Shown here one piece after another: positions 1-12,400 of a stretch of DNA of 64,000 nucleotides (position 1 is its first letter; each line of letters begins with the position of its first letter). The DNA is taken from positions 186,001-250,000 of the forward strand of contig VWZS01004466.1 in assembly GCA_013397075.1 (NCBI GenBank), read 5' to 3'. The stretch comes from Rhabdornis inornatus. Taxonomy: Eukaryota; Chordata; Aves; Passeriformes; Rhabdornithidae. A model generated the notes under the pieces. The model ran no database searches. It was not told the origin of the DNA and was given only the letters and a program-made list of their open reading frames with translations. A program made the position numbers and the translations under genes.

Positions 1-139
1 TGAAATAATCCTGCAGGGTAGGACAGCATTACTGTCATCCACTTTTATATTAAAAAATGAGAAAAGGCCAAGACACAGGAGAGGACCTGAACCTACGTTT
101 CCCAAGTCCTTAAGCAGTTATGCCTCTGAAGCAAGACAA

Positions 140-612
140 CAAAAACATAGAGCTGTTGGAGTGGGTCCAGAGGAGGGCCATAAAGATGGTCAGAAGGCTG
201 GAACACCCCTCCTGTGAGGACAGGTTGAAAGAGCCAGGACTGTTGAGGTTGCAGAAGAGAAGGCACATGGGAAACCTGGTAACAGTTTTTCAGTACTTTA
301 AGCAGACCAGTGGGAAAGAAGGGGAGGGACTCTTACCATGGAGCATAATCATTGGATGGGGGGAATGGTTTCAAACTGGAAGAAATTACATTTAGATTAT
401 ATAGGAGGAAATTGTTCCCTGTGAGGGTGCTGAGGCCCTGGCACAAGTTGCCCAGAGAAGCTGTGGCTGCCCCATCCCTGGATGTGTCCAGGGTCAGGTT
501 GGATGGGGCTCTGAGCAGCCTGGGATAGGGGAACGTGTGCCTGCCCATGGCAGTGGTTGGAACAAGATGATATTTAAGCTCCCTTCCAACCCAAGCCACT
601 CTGTGATTCTTT
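140..612 (+). mobile_element. CR1 LINE 3' fragment
   Basis: The stretch shows the CR1 3'-end phrase order: GGGTCCAGAGGAGGGCC, then GAGGGTGCTGAGGCCCTGGC, AGAAGCTGTGGCTGCCCC, and the tail TTAAGCTCCCTTCCAACCC...CTCTGTGATTCTTT. It is truncated at the 5' end, as most CR1 copies are, and sits in a FAR1-like intron in the sense orientation. The reading frame of the reverse transcriptase is not kept. Confidence 0.88.
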
Positions 613-615
613 GGT

Positions 616-1134
616 TCTGTCTGAAAACTGAAGTTGGGCAAATGACTTCTGAGCTCAGCATCCATACTGCGGATATGGTCACCAAATACTGGAGCTAATG
701 TCAAAAATCAGAGCCTTGCCTCAGTACACAACTCAGGCTTGGGAGCAGAAGAGAATTCCTGTGGCAGAAAGAGAAGTATCCGCCTTGGGAACAGAAGTGC
801 TGTAACTTTGTGGTGCAGATTTCATGCTAGCTCAGATGGGCTCTTCCCTCCACAGCAGTACATGGAGGTAGATGCAGCTTCCTACCCTTGCTTAGGTCAG
901 ACCAGTGAGTTGGACATCAGCAGCAGACACATTTGCTCCCATGTAGCTCTAGGCTCAAGAGCTCAGCTGGAGCAGTTTGGACTTGGCTGCATAAGTTCTC
1001 AGCCTAGTGAGTAGTAGGGCAGTGCTCAGGAGGAATTGCAATGTTTATTCACCTGGATTGGTGGAAACACAAACCAGCAGCTTCTACATAAGGTCAGACT
1101 TCTGCTCACCTCTGATGCTCCCCCTTTGTTTCAG
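616..1134. other. Intronic sequence upstream of the first visible FAR1-like exon
   Basis: Between the CR1 copy and the first exon there is no recognisable coding or repeat signal. Open frames of 60-90 codons here show no family resemblance. The preceding FAR exon must lie before position 1. Confidence 0.6.
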
Positions 1135-1264
1135 AATGATGAAGATCATCAATCGGCTGCACAAATCTATGACACTCCTGCAGTATTTCTCCACCCAGTC
1201 CTGGAACTGGTCCTCAGATAATATGAATATGTTAATGAGTCACCTTAACACAGAGGACAAAAAG
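1135..1264 (+). CDS. FAR1: Fatty acyl-CoA reductase 1-like, third-last coding exon (gene partial at 5' end)
   Basis: This exon encodes about 43 residues of the C-terminal helical (sterile/FAR_C) domain of a fatty acyl-CoA reductase, the enzyme that turns fatty acyl-CoA into fatty alcohol with NADPH for ether lipids and waxes. It opens after a TTTGTTTCAG acceptor in phase 2, reads ...INRLHKSMTLLQYFSTQSWN... and ends at AAG|GTAAAT in phase 0. The NMLM and EDKK motifs are where I expect them from FAR1. The Rossmann-fold NAD(P)-binding part and the catalytic YxxxK lie upstream of the window. The sequence is closer to FAR1 than FAR2, but it differs from my memory of the highly conserved FAR1 at many positions. 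It may therefore be a bird FAR1-like paralogue rather than FAR1 itself. Confidence 0.87.
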
Positions 1265-2121
1265 GTAAATATGACTTGAATATGGGTTGCTAATCTCAGA
1301 TTTTGTTCATCTGCAACAATTATTTTTGGTGTATTGTTGAGCTTTTAAATGATATCTAGATGACTGGAATTGATTTTCATCTGAAATTATTTCTTTCAGG
1401 AGCTTTCCATTTATTACAAGAGAATGTTTTCAGGTCACTTACAACCCAACCCATTCTGTGAAAACTTTTCCTCTCTACAAAGCCTTTCTTTGCTGTGAAA
1501 AACAAACAGGTGCCTGAGAGCTTGCTAACAATTTGTTCAGTATGAGCACCTAAAATGAACTGGGGTAGTTGGCTGTACCGTGAGATTTTGTTTATGCCAA
1601 ACACTAAAATGACCCATTTCCTGGACTTCTTGTTGATCTAGCTGCCAAAAGAAAATGCAGCACAGCTCAGAGTAACACTTACGCAGAGGCACCTGCTGGA
1701 CTCAATGTCCAGTTAATTTATTTACACATAACTCTAGTGACACATTAAAACTGTGTGGAGGTTTTCATTTGAATCCATTTGCCTGTGTGGAATGCCATTT
1801 TTCTTCCATGATTCTCTGTCTGTCTGTGTGTGTGCCTACAAATACATGTATTTATGGAAGAGTTGCCACCTGAAAGACAAACACCTTTATTTTCTGCCAG
1901 CTTGCACTACAGTTCTGCTTGCTTTGCCCAGATTCCCAGCTGGGTGGGACATTAATCAGCAGCTGTGAAACACAGTCTGGCAGTGCTTGGGAACTCGGTG
2001 GCTTTGAGAATTTCAGAGAGAGGGCCTTATCAGGAACAGAGATCAATGAAGAACTGATGCTTCAAGTGAACTGGTTTTGAACTCTGGTGTTCAGCTTTCA
2101 CTGTTTGTCTTTAAATCCCAG
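1265..2121. other. FAR1-like intron between the third-last and second-last exons
   Basis: GT...AG intron in phase 0. It is AT-rich in the middle. I see no repeat of known family or second transcript in it. Confidence 0.75.
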
Positions 2122-2249
2122 TTATACAACTTTGATGTTCGCCAGCTGCACTGGTCAGAGTACATTGAGAGCTACTGCATAGGTGCTAAGAAGTACTTGC
2201 TAAATGAGGACATGGCTGGCATTCCAGCAGCAAAGCAGCATCTACGCAA
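2122..2249 (+). CDS. FAR1: Fatty acyl-CoA reductase 1-like, second-last coding exon
   Basis: The acceptor AAATCCCAG is followed by a frame in phase 0 that continues the previous exon without a break. It reads YNFDVRQLHWSEYIESYCIG, then KKYLLNEDMAGIPAAKQHL. The FDVRQLHW...EYI..YC.G.KKYLLNE core is the family signature of the C-terminal domain. The exon ends in phase 2 at CGCAA|GTAAGT, a strong donor, and the split Lys codon is completed by the next exon. The length of 128 bp keeps the frame open across all three exons with no stop or frameshift, so the gene appears functional here. Confidence 0.9.
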
Positions 2250-3263
2250 GTAAGTCATACCCAGGGACAAAGATAAGAACTCCTGGCTATCTTTGGGGAA
2301 AATAAGTCTAGCTACGTTGCAAAATTATTATTATTACTATTATTGATTAAAATGGAGATAAATAACTTATTTCTTAACACAGTGGTTTGTCAGTATTTAC
2401 AAACGTAGAATAAGGGAATAGTGTGCCATAGCAAGGAATCCTAAACAAGTTCCTCATTCATGGATCACTTTTAGGAGGTTTGTTAGGACCTCAGAAATGG
2501 GCAACTGACTGTCTCAGGCCATGAGCTGTGGTGCAGTAATAAAGTTTACCTTAAAATAAAAGGGCTCTTATAAAAATGAAACAAGTTTTGAGGTCTTGAG
2601 GTCTTTAGGTGTCTTTTTTCCCTTGGTCAAGCACCGGGAAAATGACAATTAGAGAACTGCAGAAATTTTTGCTTGACAGAAAGAAGACAGGATAATTAGG
2701 TTCTGAAAAATTCAGTAATACCACTGAAATTGATGCTGTAAACTAACCCACTCCCTCTAAAAAATAAAAAAATCCCTGCAGTATTGCAACAGTGAAGACC
2801 ATTTATGAGCATTACATAATTTCACTACTCTAAATACAGGGTTTCACCCAAATAAGAGAACCTTGCTCATCAGCTCCTGTGAAGGTTCTCTAGCCTGCCT
2901 CAAATCTTGCAAAGTGAGAGATAGCCAATAAATGATACCAAAGCAGAAAGTGTTGGACACAGACTGTTCTAAAGGAAAACCTCCCCATATGACTTTGCTC
3001 TGGTTTGAAATGAGAGTACAGAACAAGAGAGAATTCCAGTACAGCTGTTCCACCTACACCATGAACTATTCACTGTGCTCCAACTTCAGCACAGTCCTTG
3101 GCAAGACCAAGGACCTCCAGCACAGCATCTCCACTAAAACAGGAATGGCAAAAAGCCCAAAGGCCACTTGTAAATAGGATTTATTCCTGAATTGCCTGTA
3201 GGAAATGCAGAGGGCTGGTGAGCTTGTTGTTGTGTTTTTCTTGATAAGCTGCCTCTTTCCCAG
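2250..3263. other. FAR1-like last intron
   Basis: GT...AG intron in phase 2, with a short TTATTATTATTACTATTATTG run near 2325-2345. Small open frames on both strands at the 3' end are shadows of the following exon. Nothing else is recognised. Confidence 0.75.
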
Positions 3264-3426
3264 GCTGAGGAACATCCGATACGCGTTCAACACCACCCTC
3301 CTTGTGATCATCTGGCGCATCTTCATCGCGAGGTCGCAGATGGCTCGAAACATCTGGTACTTTGTGGTGAGCCTCTGCTACAAGTTCCTGTCCTACTTCA
3401 GGGCATCCAGCACCCTCAGGCACTGA
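3264..3426 (+). CDS. FAR1: Fatty acyl-CoA reductase 1-like, last coding exon and stop
   Basis: After a CTCTTTCCCAG acceptor the exon completes the split codon and reads LRNIRYAFNTTLLVIIWRIF, followed by ARSQMARNIWYF and CYKFLSYFRASST, then stops with TGA at 3424-3426. In the family this C-terminal segment carries hydrophobic stretches (here around TTLLVIIW and WYFVVSLCY) that anchor the enzyme in the peroxisomal membrane with the catalytic part in the cytosol. The wording IWRIFIARSQMARNIWYFVVS is FAR1-like; FAR2 differs there. The final residues LRH differ from the MRY I recall for mammalian FAR1. Identification of the family is secure, and the choice between FAR1 and a paralogue is not. Confidence 0.92.
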
Positions 3427-4190
3427 AGCCATCCATCAGCAACCAGCCTCTTCCAGAAGGACCTCCATCTCCTCTAATCAGCAACTGTGGGCATCGGGGT
3501 CTGAAAGTAGCAGAAAAATCCACTCCCTCCAACAGCAGCTGGCATTTATTGTACACTGTTACATGCTCACCTTTTTAATTTTAACTAATGCTTTCATACA
3601 TGGTGGTCTTTCTTCCATAGGACCAGGCCAATTTTTAAAGCCATAACTGAAGCTTTAGGAACAGGTCAAGCTGGGACCCCTCTAGACATCTAGAGTCTGA
3701 TGTGCAAGAGTAAGGATTAACCAAAGTCATTGTCTTCCCATGTACAACTCCCTAGGCTATCTTAATCCCATCTTCTTCCTCAAAAGAGGCAAATCTAAAG
3801 CATGACCTTGGAAGACAAGGATGCCACCAGAGAAGACCCAGCCAAGGAAATGAACTGTAAGAGGTCTTCCTAAAGCAGCTGTTCCTTCATTTTCATTTAG
3901 TAGTAGTGAAATGGTACCTTATTGAAAAAACAAGATTGCACCTTCTCAGTTTTTCTAAACTTAGGAGGAAGAAAGATCAGTCACACGAGGCCAGTGAACA
4001 CAAGGAATAGTTTTCATCTTGTCTTGTATTGCTGTTGAGGACTGATGCTTTCAGGCCATACCTGAAGACACACATGGAATTCATGCACCTCTGTTAACTC
4101 TGCTCACTCACAAGCTGCTTTCTTACAGAGATCTTCTTTTCTCCCTGTGGTTAAGGTTTCAGTCTATTAAAAAATTTCTGGTCTTGCATT
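3427..4190 (+). other. Probable 3' UTR of the FAR1-like gene
   Basis: This is non-coding sequence directly after the reductase stop codon. The first plausible poly(A) hexamer I see is ATTAAA at 4166-4171, so the transcript may end near 4190. No canonical AATAAA lies between the stop and that point. The end is an inference from the hexamer alone. Confidence 0.35.
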
Positions 4191-4378
4191 TATCACATTT
4201 GCTTGGAACATTTTTGGGATCTTGAAAAATGCTGTATTAACTCTGAGAATGAAGAGAAGACTTCATAAAAATTAGATGAAAAATACAGAAACTCATCATT
4301 AATTTTGAAGTATAGGTCTTTTTTTCCCTGCAGGAAATCTTTCTTCCTGTAGCTCAAAACCAGCCTGATACTGGGCTT

Positions 4379-4430
4379 TCATTACAGCTAAATCACCATT
4401 ACAGCTAAATCACATTGCAGCTGATCATTT
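4379..4430. repeat. Short tandem repeat, about 3 copies of a 16-bp unit
   Basis: Units of the form ATTACAGCTAAATCACC recur twice almost exactly, and a third diverged unit reads ATTGCAGCTGATCAT. It is a small local duplication in otherwise featureless DNA. Confidence 0.7.
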
Positions 4431-4549
4431 TCATCAGCAAGGAAAGTGTAAAGACACACACAGAGGAAACATCATTGGGCCTGTTCTGCTGCCACTCCTG
4501 TCAGGAGGAATTAGAAAGTCTGAAACTTGTTTTTCTTGAGAATAGGTTA

Positions 4550-4608
4550 ATATTGGATTTAATGATCATAAAGGTCTTTTCTGACCTAAGCATCTCTGTG
4601 GTTCTTTG
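4550..4608 (+). mobile_element. Degenerate CR1 3'-tail relic
   Basis: GATCATAAAGGTCTTTTCTGACC followed by TCTCTGTGGTTCT matches the usual CR1 ending (GATCTTTAAGGTCCCTTCCAACC ... TTCTGTGATTCT) at reduced similarity. Only the last 60 bp or so are recognisable. Confidence 0.5.
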
Positions 4609-4609
4609 A

Positions 4610-7600
4610 CTTCTCTGTAAGAACAGTCATGCAAATGTGAAGGTAACGCACTTTGTCCTGCAGTTTAAAATTTTCAGAACTTGATTTTTCAGAGTTTTAG
4701 AATTAAATTGCAATTTAGAAAGTAAGCCAAGGACATTCCCAATACTCATGGCTGTTGGAGATCCTTGTTTCTTGTAGTGAATTGTAAATTCCTGCAGGGG
4801 CAGAGAGAGAGAGCCTTCTTGAAAGTAGCTGGTGCGACAGCTGCAACAAATTTACTGTGTTCTCAGATTTTCAGTGTCAAATCTTACACTGAAATATTTT
4901 TTATTCAGATAACACTGAACAACTACGTTCAAGATGATCAGTCTTCAATGCAGCACCCAGTTTCTCTAGTCTTGTGTCATGCCAGCTGTCTGAAAAAGTA
5001 ATGATACAGAAAAAAACACAAGAAAGAGGCACAGTTGCTCTACTGTGAGCTGAGAAGAGCAGAGAATTTACAAACCTGGCATTCCTCAAAAATTACACTT
5101 GGTAGTGAAGGTAAGAGCAAATTATGACAGTGCATTTATATCTGAGAACTTCAAACTGGTTCAGAAATCTTTCTAAAGGTTCTGGGAATTAATCTTGCCC
5201 CCAGAGATCTGGTTCCAAGCAATTGCCAAGGGATGCGTGCAGCAGAACCTGACCAGAAATGTGGTGTCCAGGATGGCAGGGCTCTGTGTTTGTCACAAAC
5301 TGCTTTTGATCTGTGCTTAAATAGGTCAAGCACCCAGTTTACAAAGGTGCAAATTTCTGAAGCTCTTGCCTTGGAAATGTGCTTTCTCTAGCGAAACTGG
5401 TTGTTGGGTGTGTGTTTTCCAGCTTCAGGGCACGCTGTGCAAGGTGTCAGCACGTGAGAAACCTGGGGCTGTGAGTTTAGGGGCTGGGGACCAACGTTAC
5501 CTGCCCAGTGCTGCCACAGCAATATTTTGGTGAAGGTTATGGCATTGTACTTTGCTGCCTTGGTGGGGCTGAGGCAGGTTGCTGCAGGGATTCCTCCAGG
5601 AAGAGTGCATTCCCTCAGTTACATAATCGGGTCATCAGGCAGCTTGCAGTCCTCATAGGAAAGGCTAAAAAACAAAGGAAACCGAGATTGTAGATCACTT
5701 TGAAACAAACTTCCACTCAAACATTAGGAAATCATTTCAACACTTATCCTGAAAGTCTTTTTAAAGTGCCTGCCTTATGGACAAAGAGAAGCAGCAGTAG
5801 GGATCATCAGTCTTGGGCTGTGCATGTGACAGACAAAACCTTGGGTCTCAGAAAAGTCAAAGGTGCAGAGCTGCTACACGGACATCAGTCAGCTCTCCTG
5901 AGAGTAAAGTGTCCCACCTTTTCTTCCCTTCCCTACTCATGCCAGGAATTTCTCACAATATGCCTGCAGGCATTCACAGTTGCGTGCACAGGCTGTATTG
6001 TCCCCACAGGTCTGAGGTGTATTTTTTGCTCCCCTGAACATATCCAGACCTGGTTTTCTGAACACACAAAAAGGTGCTGCACTCAGAACAGTGGTGGTGT
6101 GACATTTTAAGGATCTTCAGCATTTTGCTGAAGGAAACAGCCACAGTAAAGCTACTCAACCCCAAAAAAACAGCAGTTGTTTGGGTTGGAAAAACAGATG
6201 GTGTCTGCTCAAGACCTTGCATAGCCCACACAGCATTGCCAGCAGCTGGCTCCAGAGCTCTGGCCCTGCCTGGGGCAGATAAAGCTGTTAGCTTGTCTTA
6301 ACACACACGTAACATGCAGGGGAGCTTGAATCTTTAATACATTTTCTTGTAGCTTGAGATGTTTCCAACTGATTGTCTGAAGCACAGACATATTTCAGAA
6401 AGCCTCAGTGCAGGGGCTGATGTGCCGCAGTACCCCTTGAGTGTCAGTTGTGACTGTCATCACAAGGAGCTGGCCATAGGAACTTGTTCTCACTTCAAGC
6501 AGTGGCTGATGTTTGATGGTTTACTTTGTGCTCCTCAGTGGATTTGTTTGTGCTCTGAAGAAACCCAAGCCTTGGGGAAAATATCTGAAAGAAAACATTT
6601 GAGTATCATTTCACCATCAGCAGTGGGCAGAAGCTTGCAATTCACAAGTATCTTCTTTTAATTAAACAGCGATAACAAAACAAACAAACCAACCACAACA
6701 AATCCCTACAATTAATCTGTGTTTTAACTGCCTTTTGAACGACAACCAAAGCTGCTTATCTTCAGCATGTCTATTACTAAAAAAAAAAAATTTCTTACCC
6801 CTCCACCCTCCTCTATTCCTTGTTAAGAAACAATTCTTCCACAGTAGGGAGGGAGGGGTAGCAGACCACTGATAAATGACAGGTTGTTGGCCCATTACCC
6901 ACCTCCTGCAGAAATGTGTTCTTTTACATTTTCTAAGGAAGCATGAGTACATCTGCCTGTGTGTACAGCTGCATCTTCCAGCACCAAACAGACGTGGTAA
7001 AAGCAGTGGAGCTCATCTTGAAGTGCCAGGCTGTGCTTGTTTGGCATGCCCTGTTCCACTTCAGTTTACGAGGAAGCAATTAAAACATACCCTCATTTCC
7101 AGTGTAAAGGGAACCTAACCTGTAGCTGTTAATCGAGTCATTATCACAAATAAGCAACTGGGAAAAGAGGGAGGGGGGCATCCTTTTGTTTGTAAATAAG
7201 CTACAGCTTCATGGTTGAAAGCATGCTGTTGCTCTTCCAGCGTTGACGTTCTACCGCTGAAAACAAGGATGAACTTTAAGTACAATTTTAGTACAATTGG
7301 ACCCCTTATTCTAGCACAGAGCAAATAACATTCCCCAGAAGGTAAGTGGTGAACACCCCATTACATGGTGCTAAATATTGGTATGAAGGTGATACAGATT
7401 TACTTAATGAGAATTAAAATCCAAAAAATAAAGCGTATTTGGGGAATAATTAAAGATGTACTATCCCACTTTTCTCTACTGCTTAAAAGCCAACTATGAA
7501 TTGTTTTTTCAGATGAACATAAAGCCACTTACAAAAGGTTTCTTGTCCTTACATGATCTTGGCAGACCCCAGTTTATAGTAAAATATGTACACTCTCACT

Positions 7601-9320
7601 GTCCAGAGTTTCTACAGTTCTATCTGCTATTTCTATCCTCTTGTTAGCTATGAGAGAACTTCCTGTTATAAACCTTAATTACAGAGTTTCTAATGTTAAG
7701 GCATAACCTTTTGAGCTCTCAGATAAAATTATCAAACCACAAATTACGTGAACCTCAGCCATAAAACTGTTAATATGATGTTTATGTTATTTGAAACATT
7801 TAATAAAACAAAATATTTTAAAGCTATGGTCACTTTGTATTGCTTGGTTTGCTAGACGAAGTGGTGACTTGCTGGCAATCGCAGTTGAGCAGAGGCTGCT
7901 TCTCCAGCACATCTGCCCGCATCTGTAGCACAGCTGGTGGTGGAACGGCAGCCCCACCTACAGGAGGGAAACCCAAATTTTAAAGGCTGCCATAGTGAGG
8001 CTTTTAGCGCTGATACAAAAGACTGGGAGGTCCTGCTGTGATTAATGCCCTGTGGAAACTCACGGGGACAGGTCTGCAGCAAAGGGAAATGGGGAGTAAC
8101 CCAGCCAACTTCCTCGAACTCAACATCCCATTTGTACCTGAGTATATTACTCCAAAGTTTTAGTTTTTAATTATAGAGACCTCACCTCATTATGTTAGTT
8201 TTCTGTCAAGCAAGAGTAGATAATGTCTAGTAATTATTTCTCACTTCCTTGCAATATAGCAGACTTGAATGAGAGGAAAAGACACTCCATTATCATGATC
8301 CTTTTCTTAATGAAAATTATTTCCAATCCTGAAACCCAGGGCATACCTCAAAGATATCACTTTCATTTTGCTAGCTAATTTTTCCTTAAAATATCACTTT
8401 CCATTTTTTTATATGTAAATGTGATATTTGTGGGGGAAAAAAAATCAGTTTTCCATTAAGATGCATCAGTGAATTAAAGCCATCAGCAAGAAAGTTCAAA
8501 TTCTTTCCAAAGAACAGACTTAGAGGTCAACCTGCAGACTTCAATATTTAAAGCTTTTCTTCTGATATTCTAATTGCACAGTATTATCAAGGCAAATAAT
8601 CAATTAAATAAAAGAGGGAAATTGCATTTTTTAAGGGAAGCAAAAATAGGAGGGTATGAAAATGATGTAATGTAAGACAAGTCCTTAGCTGATACACTGC
8701 AGGTAACATGACAAAATAAGCACCAGGTCTCAAGGCATCCCAGCCAATTTTCAATTTTCCCCATCTCCCTCAGCTAAGGACAACTGGTGTTCATTAAGAA
8801 CAGAGCCCACAGGTCCCACTTCCTAACTCCAAGGATTATTTGGCTGTGAAATGTGCTGTGGAACAGCAATAAATTGGATTTCTGGACTCATGCCCTACCT
8901 GTGGAATGGATATCACAGCAAAGAAAGCTGAATTAGCGCAAAGCTCATCCAGAGCCAGGAGAGGGCCACACATTCTTCTACTTTCCTTGCCTCAGGTGCC
9001 CTGATGATACAAATTCCTGCAGCTGCCTGCACTGCAGAGGTGAATTGCAGTCACTCTCAGAGGTGACTTGCTCCTTCCAGGGAAGCAGCAGATAACACCC
9101 AGCCCCAGATGTAAAAGCCGCAGCAAAAGTGCACAGCAAAGAAATGCATCTTCTATAAAAGATTAGGCAAGAGAGGATCAAGGCAATAGCTCTGGAGCTG
9201 CCAGTGTGATCCATCTTTTCCCAGTTTTCCCTGAACAAGATGAGAGAGCTGAACAAAATGCAGAGAGCTTTGCAGAGGGCTTTCAAACAGGATTTCCCAC
9301 CTCAGTTTGTGCCCTGACTT
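4610..9320. other. Long gene-poor stretch
   Basis: I see no exon with convincing splice signals, no RNA gene and no well-preserved repeat. There is an A-run at 6780-6790. The frames at 5700-6110 (+, 136 codons) and 5974-6231 (-) lack any family resemblance and overlap each other, so I treat them as chance. Confidence 0.5.
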
Positions 9321-9445
9321 CTGTATTTCTGCTTCAGTTCTCACTGCAAGCTCCTTCTCTCCAACTGGGGCTCATTACTACTCCAGAGTTATGAGCCCCA
9401 GTTGGAGAGAAGGAGCTTGCAGTGAGAACTGAAGCAGAAATACAG
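9321..9445. repeat. Perfect 55-bp inverted repeat with a 15-bp spacer
   Basis: Bases 9321-9375 and 9391-9445 are exact reverse complements over 55 bp, separated by TACTACTCCAGAGTT. Either strand of RNA would fold into a long perfect hairpin. Just past the right arm a 23-bp unit starting CAGTGAGAACTGAAGCAG is partly repeated (CAGTGAGAACTGAATCAG), so the event also left a short direct duplication. No transposon termini or target-site duplication are evident around it. It may be a fold-back template-switch duplication, a hairpin RNA source, or an assembly artefact. Confidence 0.95.
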
Positions 9446-12400
9446 TGAGAACTGAATCAGAAAACCCCTGAGGACCGCTGGCTTTACCTGGGAAAAGCTG
9501 CTACAAGAAATGAAACATTGGATTAAATGTATAGAAACTGGCCAGAGAAATCAGGGCTGGTGAAATGCCAGCAAAAATGTTTGGTAGAAAGAGGTTTTAA
9601 CTGTATTTGGATCGTAAATAGGCAAGATTTGAGGCCCACAAAGACTGATGTTTTGCTACTGGTAACACAGGCCCTTTGCCACTGTCGTTTGTCACTGCTG
9701 TGCAAGACACTGAAGAGCCCCAAAAACTCAGGCAAGTACCCCAGTGCCTCTGGCAAGTAGGTTTTGAGCAGAAAGTAATAGAAAGTTTATACCATGGCAC
9801 AATCTTGCAGAGAGAGGCAGGTGAATTTAAATGGATCTTTCTTTTTGCCTCAGGCTTTTAAAAATGGAGGCATTGTGGAACTTGAGGAATGAATGAAAAA
9901 ATTACAACTACAGACAGTAAAAAGACAATTGTAATGGTAGAGTAACAAAACTGGCTGCTTCAAAGTTTGAATAGCATTAACTTGTTCAACAGTAATTGTG
10001 TTTATGCAACACTGAGTTTAAGGGGAAATTGTGCCCTCTCTTCACAATCCATGATTATTGATCATTTTAGCACATTTTGTTACTCCCCCTCAGCTGAGGC
10101 TGATGTGACGATTGGTCTGGGGAAAGAGAAATGTCAGCTGCCCGTGGAGGTCTCTGGGAAGTTTGCCACCACTTAACACCTCTGGGAAAGCCTTATTGAT
10201 AAATAAAGGGCTGCCATGTAGGATATGCCAAAAAAATAAACTAAGATTTCCTCAGCAAAGGCTAATTCAGCAGTGAGGAGACTAATGAGGTAAAATAGCT
10301 TGAAAAGGCAAGTGAGGCTCAGGTTTGGCACTCTGCAGTCAAAGCTGGGAGAGAGGATGTGACTTCAGGCATCTGATAGATGACAATCCCAGTGGTGGGA
10401 TAATAAAAGCAATAGTTACATTATTTTATTCATTCTTTAATCTTTGGCATTATGATGACATTAATATTTCCAGAAAAAATATTTTTTTTCCTAGTCTTCA
10501 TAATTACTGACAATATAGAATGTGAAAGCAAGCAAAGGAATTAGCTAGAATTTAATATGCAGGAAGTTCCAACTAGCTTCTATTAGTATTTCTTCTAATT
10601 AAGATACTGTTTGGCCTTAGAAAGCATAAAATCAGTCAATGAGCAACACAAAATAGTAAATATATTTTGGTATGTGAAGCAAGAATTTATCTGCTGAGAA
10701 GTTTTTCTTTACAGCTTGCTCTATTACAGCCTTTGGCATTTTATTTGGAACTGCTGTGTCCTGTGATGAATATGGATTTGAAACATTGACAAGTTTTGCT
10801 TATTTCCTTGGAGGTCTTTTCCAGCATCAGTGATCCTGTGATAATACAAGAATCCTGTGAAATACAAGAATTTTGCCTTATCAGAAGTGAGACAAAATAC
10901 TGAGAGGAAAGATCCCAGGCAACATCCACTGCCCCAGGGCACAAAGAGCAAGGCAAAATCCTGTTCCTCACTTCTGAAGAAATGGTGAGAACTGGATACC
11001 CACCAAAAAAGAAAGGACTGTATTTCCAGAAATCAGGTGTCTGCAGTCTCAGAGAACCAGCAGTAAGATCCCAAGGCAGGTAAATCCCTGGAGAACAGCT
11101 AGTGGGAAGATGTGCACTTAAATGTCCTTTAAGACAGTGCTAAAGAATATACTGTCTCCAACTAGAGAAAGGAAAAAAAAAAAGAGAGTAAATCTGACAA
11201 GCCACAAATTTCCATACTGGTCTGAAATTATGAACAGGAATGGCACAGGAGGTGACAAGTAGGTCAGATTACATAAAATAATGTATTAAAAAAAAATAAA
11301 GCACAGCCAAGCAACAAAGTAACTGGAACATACAACAGTCCAAAAATATTCTATAATGCTGACTGGAAGACAACAGAAATAAAAACAAACAACCAACCAA
11401 AACCAAAAGATCTGTGTCTTTGCTAGGAAGATTAGCATCATGTAATAAACACAAGAACAGCATCAAAAGGCTGAGAACTCAGAGCAGACAGAGAAGAGGT
11501 CACAGAGCACTTAATTTACATTTCTTTAATGTCACCTATAGGCTGGAGCAAGCTGAGGTAGGCTGGTAGATATCCTGGAGAGCTCAGGAAGGATGGACAA
11601 GATTGGAGAAGACAGAGGAAATACAAGAGGACAAGAACTTGGGAACTATTTTTAGTGAGCCTGACTTCAGTACAAGAACAATACTCAGCAGTCACACAGC
11701 AGTTAAAAAGGAAAAGAATAATAGTGTGGAATTCCAAAGGCAAATTATGTCACATCCAATTTTCTCTTACAATAGAGTGAGAGGCAATGTTAAAAGCAGA
11801 GGAGTTGGAGATGGCATACAGTCTGTGCTTTAAAAGGTTTTTATCTCACATGATCATTCTCAAAAATGAGCTGAGGCAAGAACACTACAAAATTAATGCA
11901 AAACCTGACAGAAAATCAGAATACTTGTTTGCAATTCATTGTTAACCTGGGAAATTATATTACATGTAACCCCAGATGAGAGGATTCAACAGATTCATTA
12001 AAGATCTGAATGCTGGGATAGAGAGTAGGCTCTTTAAAACCTTGACCTCAAGATGAGAAGGCTCTGAGCAGAGCAGGGGGCAGGGCTAGTTAAAACTCAG
12101 AATATTCTTGTTAAATTGAAACCCAAGGCTCCTACTTAAGTTAGTGAAAATGATGTCTTTCAAATTAAAAACTTTAATGGACATCCAATATGGACTTGTC
12201 TAATTTGAGATATAGTCTTGAAAGTATTTTATATAAATGAATATTACGTGTTTCCCAAAATCAAGAATTTAAAATGGTAAAATGCCATAGCAATGTGTTC
12301 TAACCTACTCATGTATTATAACAGGCTCTTTTATTACTTACACATTATTTTTGCATGAAGAGCCCCTGCTTTCTTTAGTAAACTTGAGGGATGAGTGAGA

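Noticed and set aside
3066..3432. Minus-strand frames over the last FAR1-like exon
   Set aside because: Antisense shadows of the plus-strand exon.
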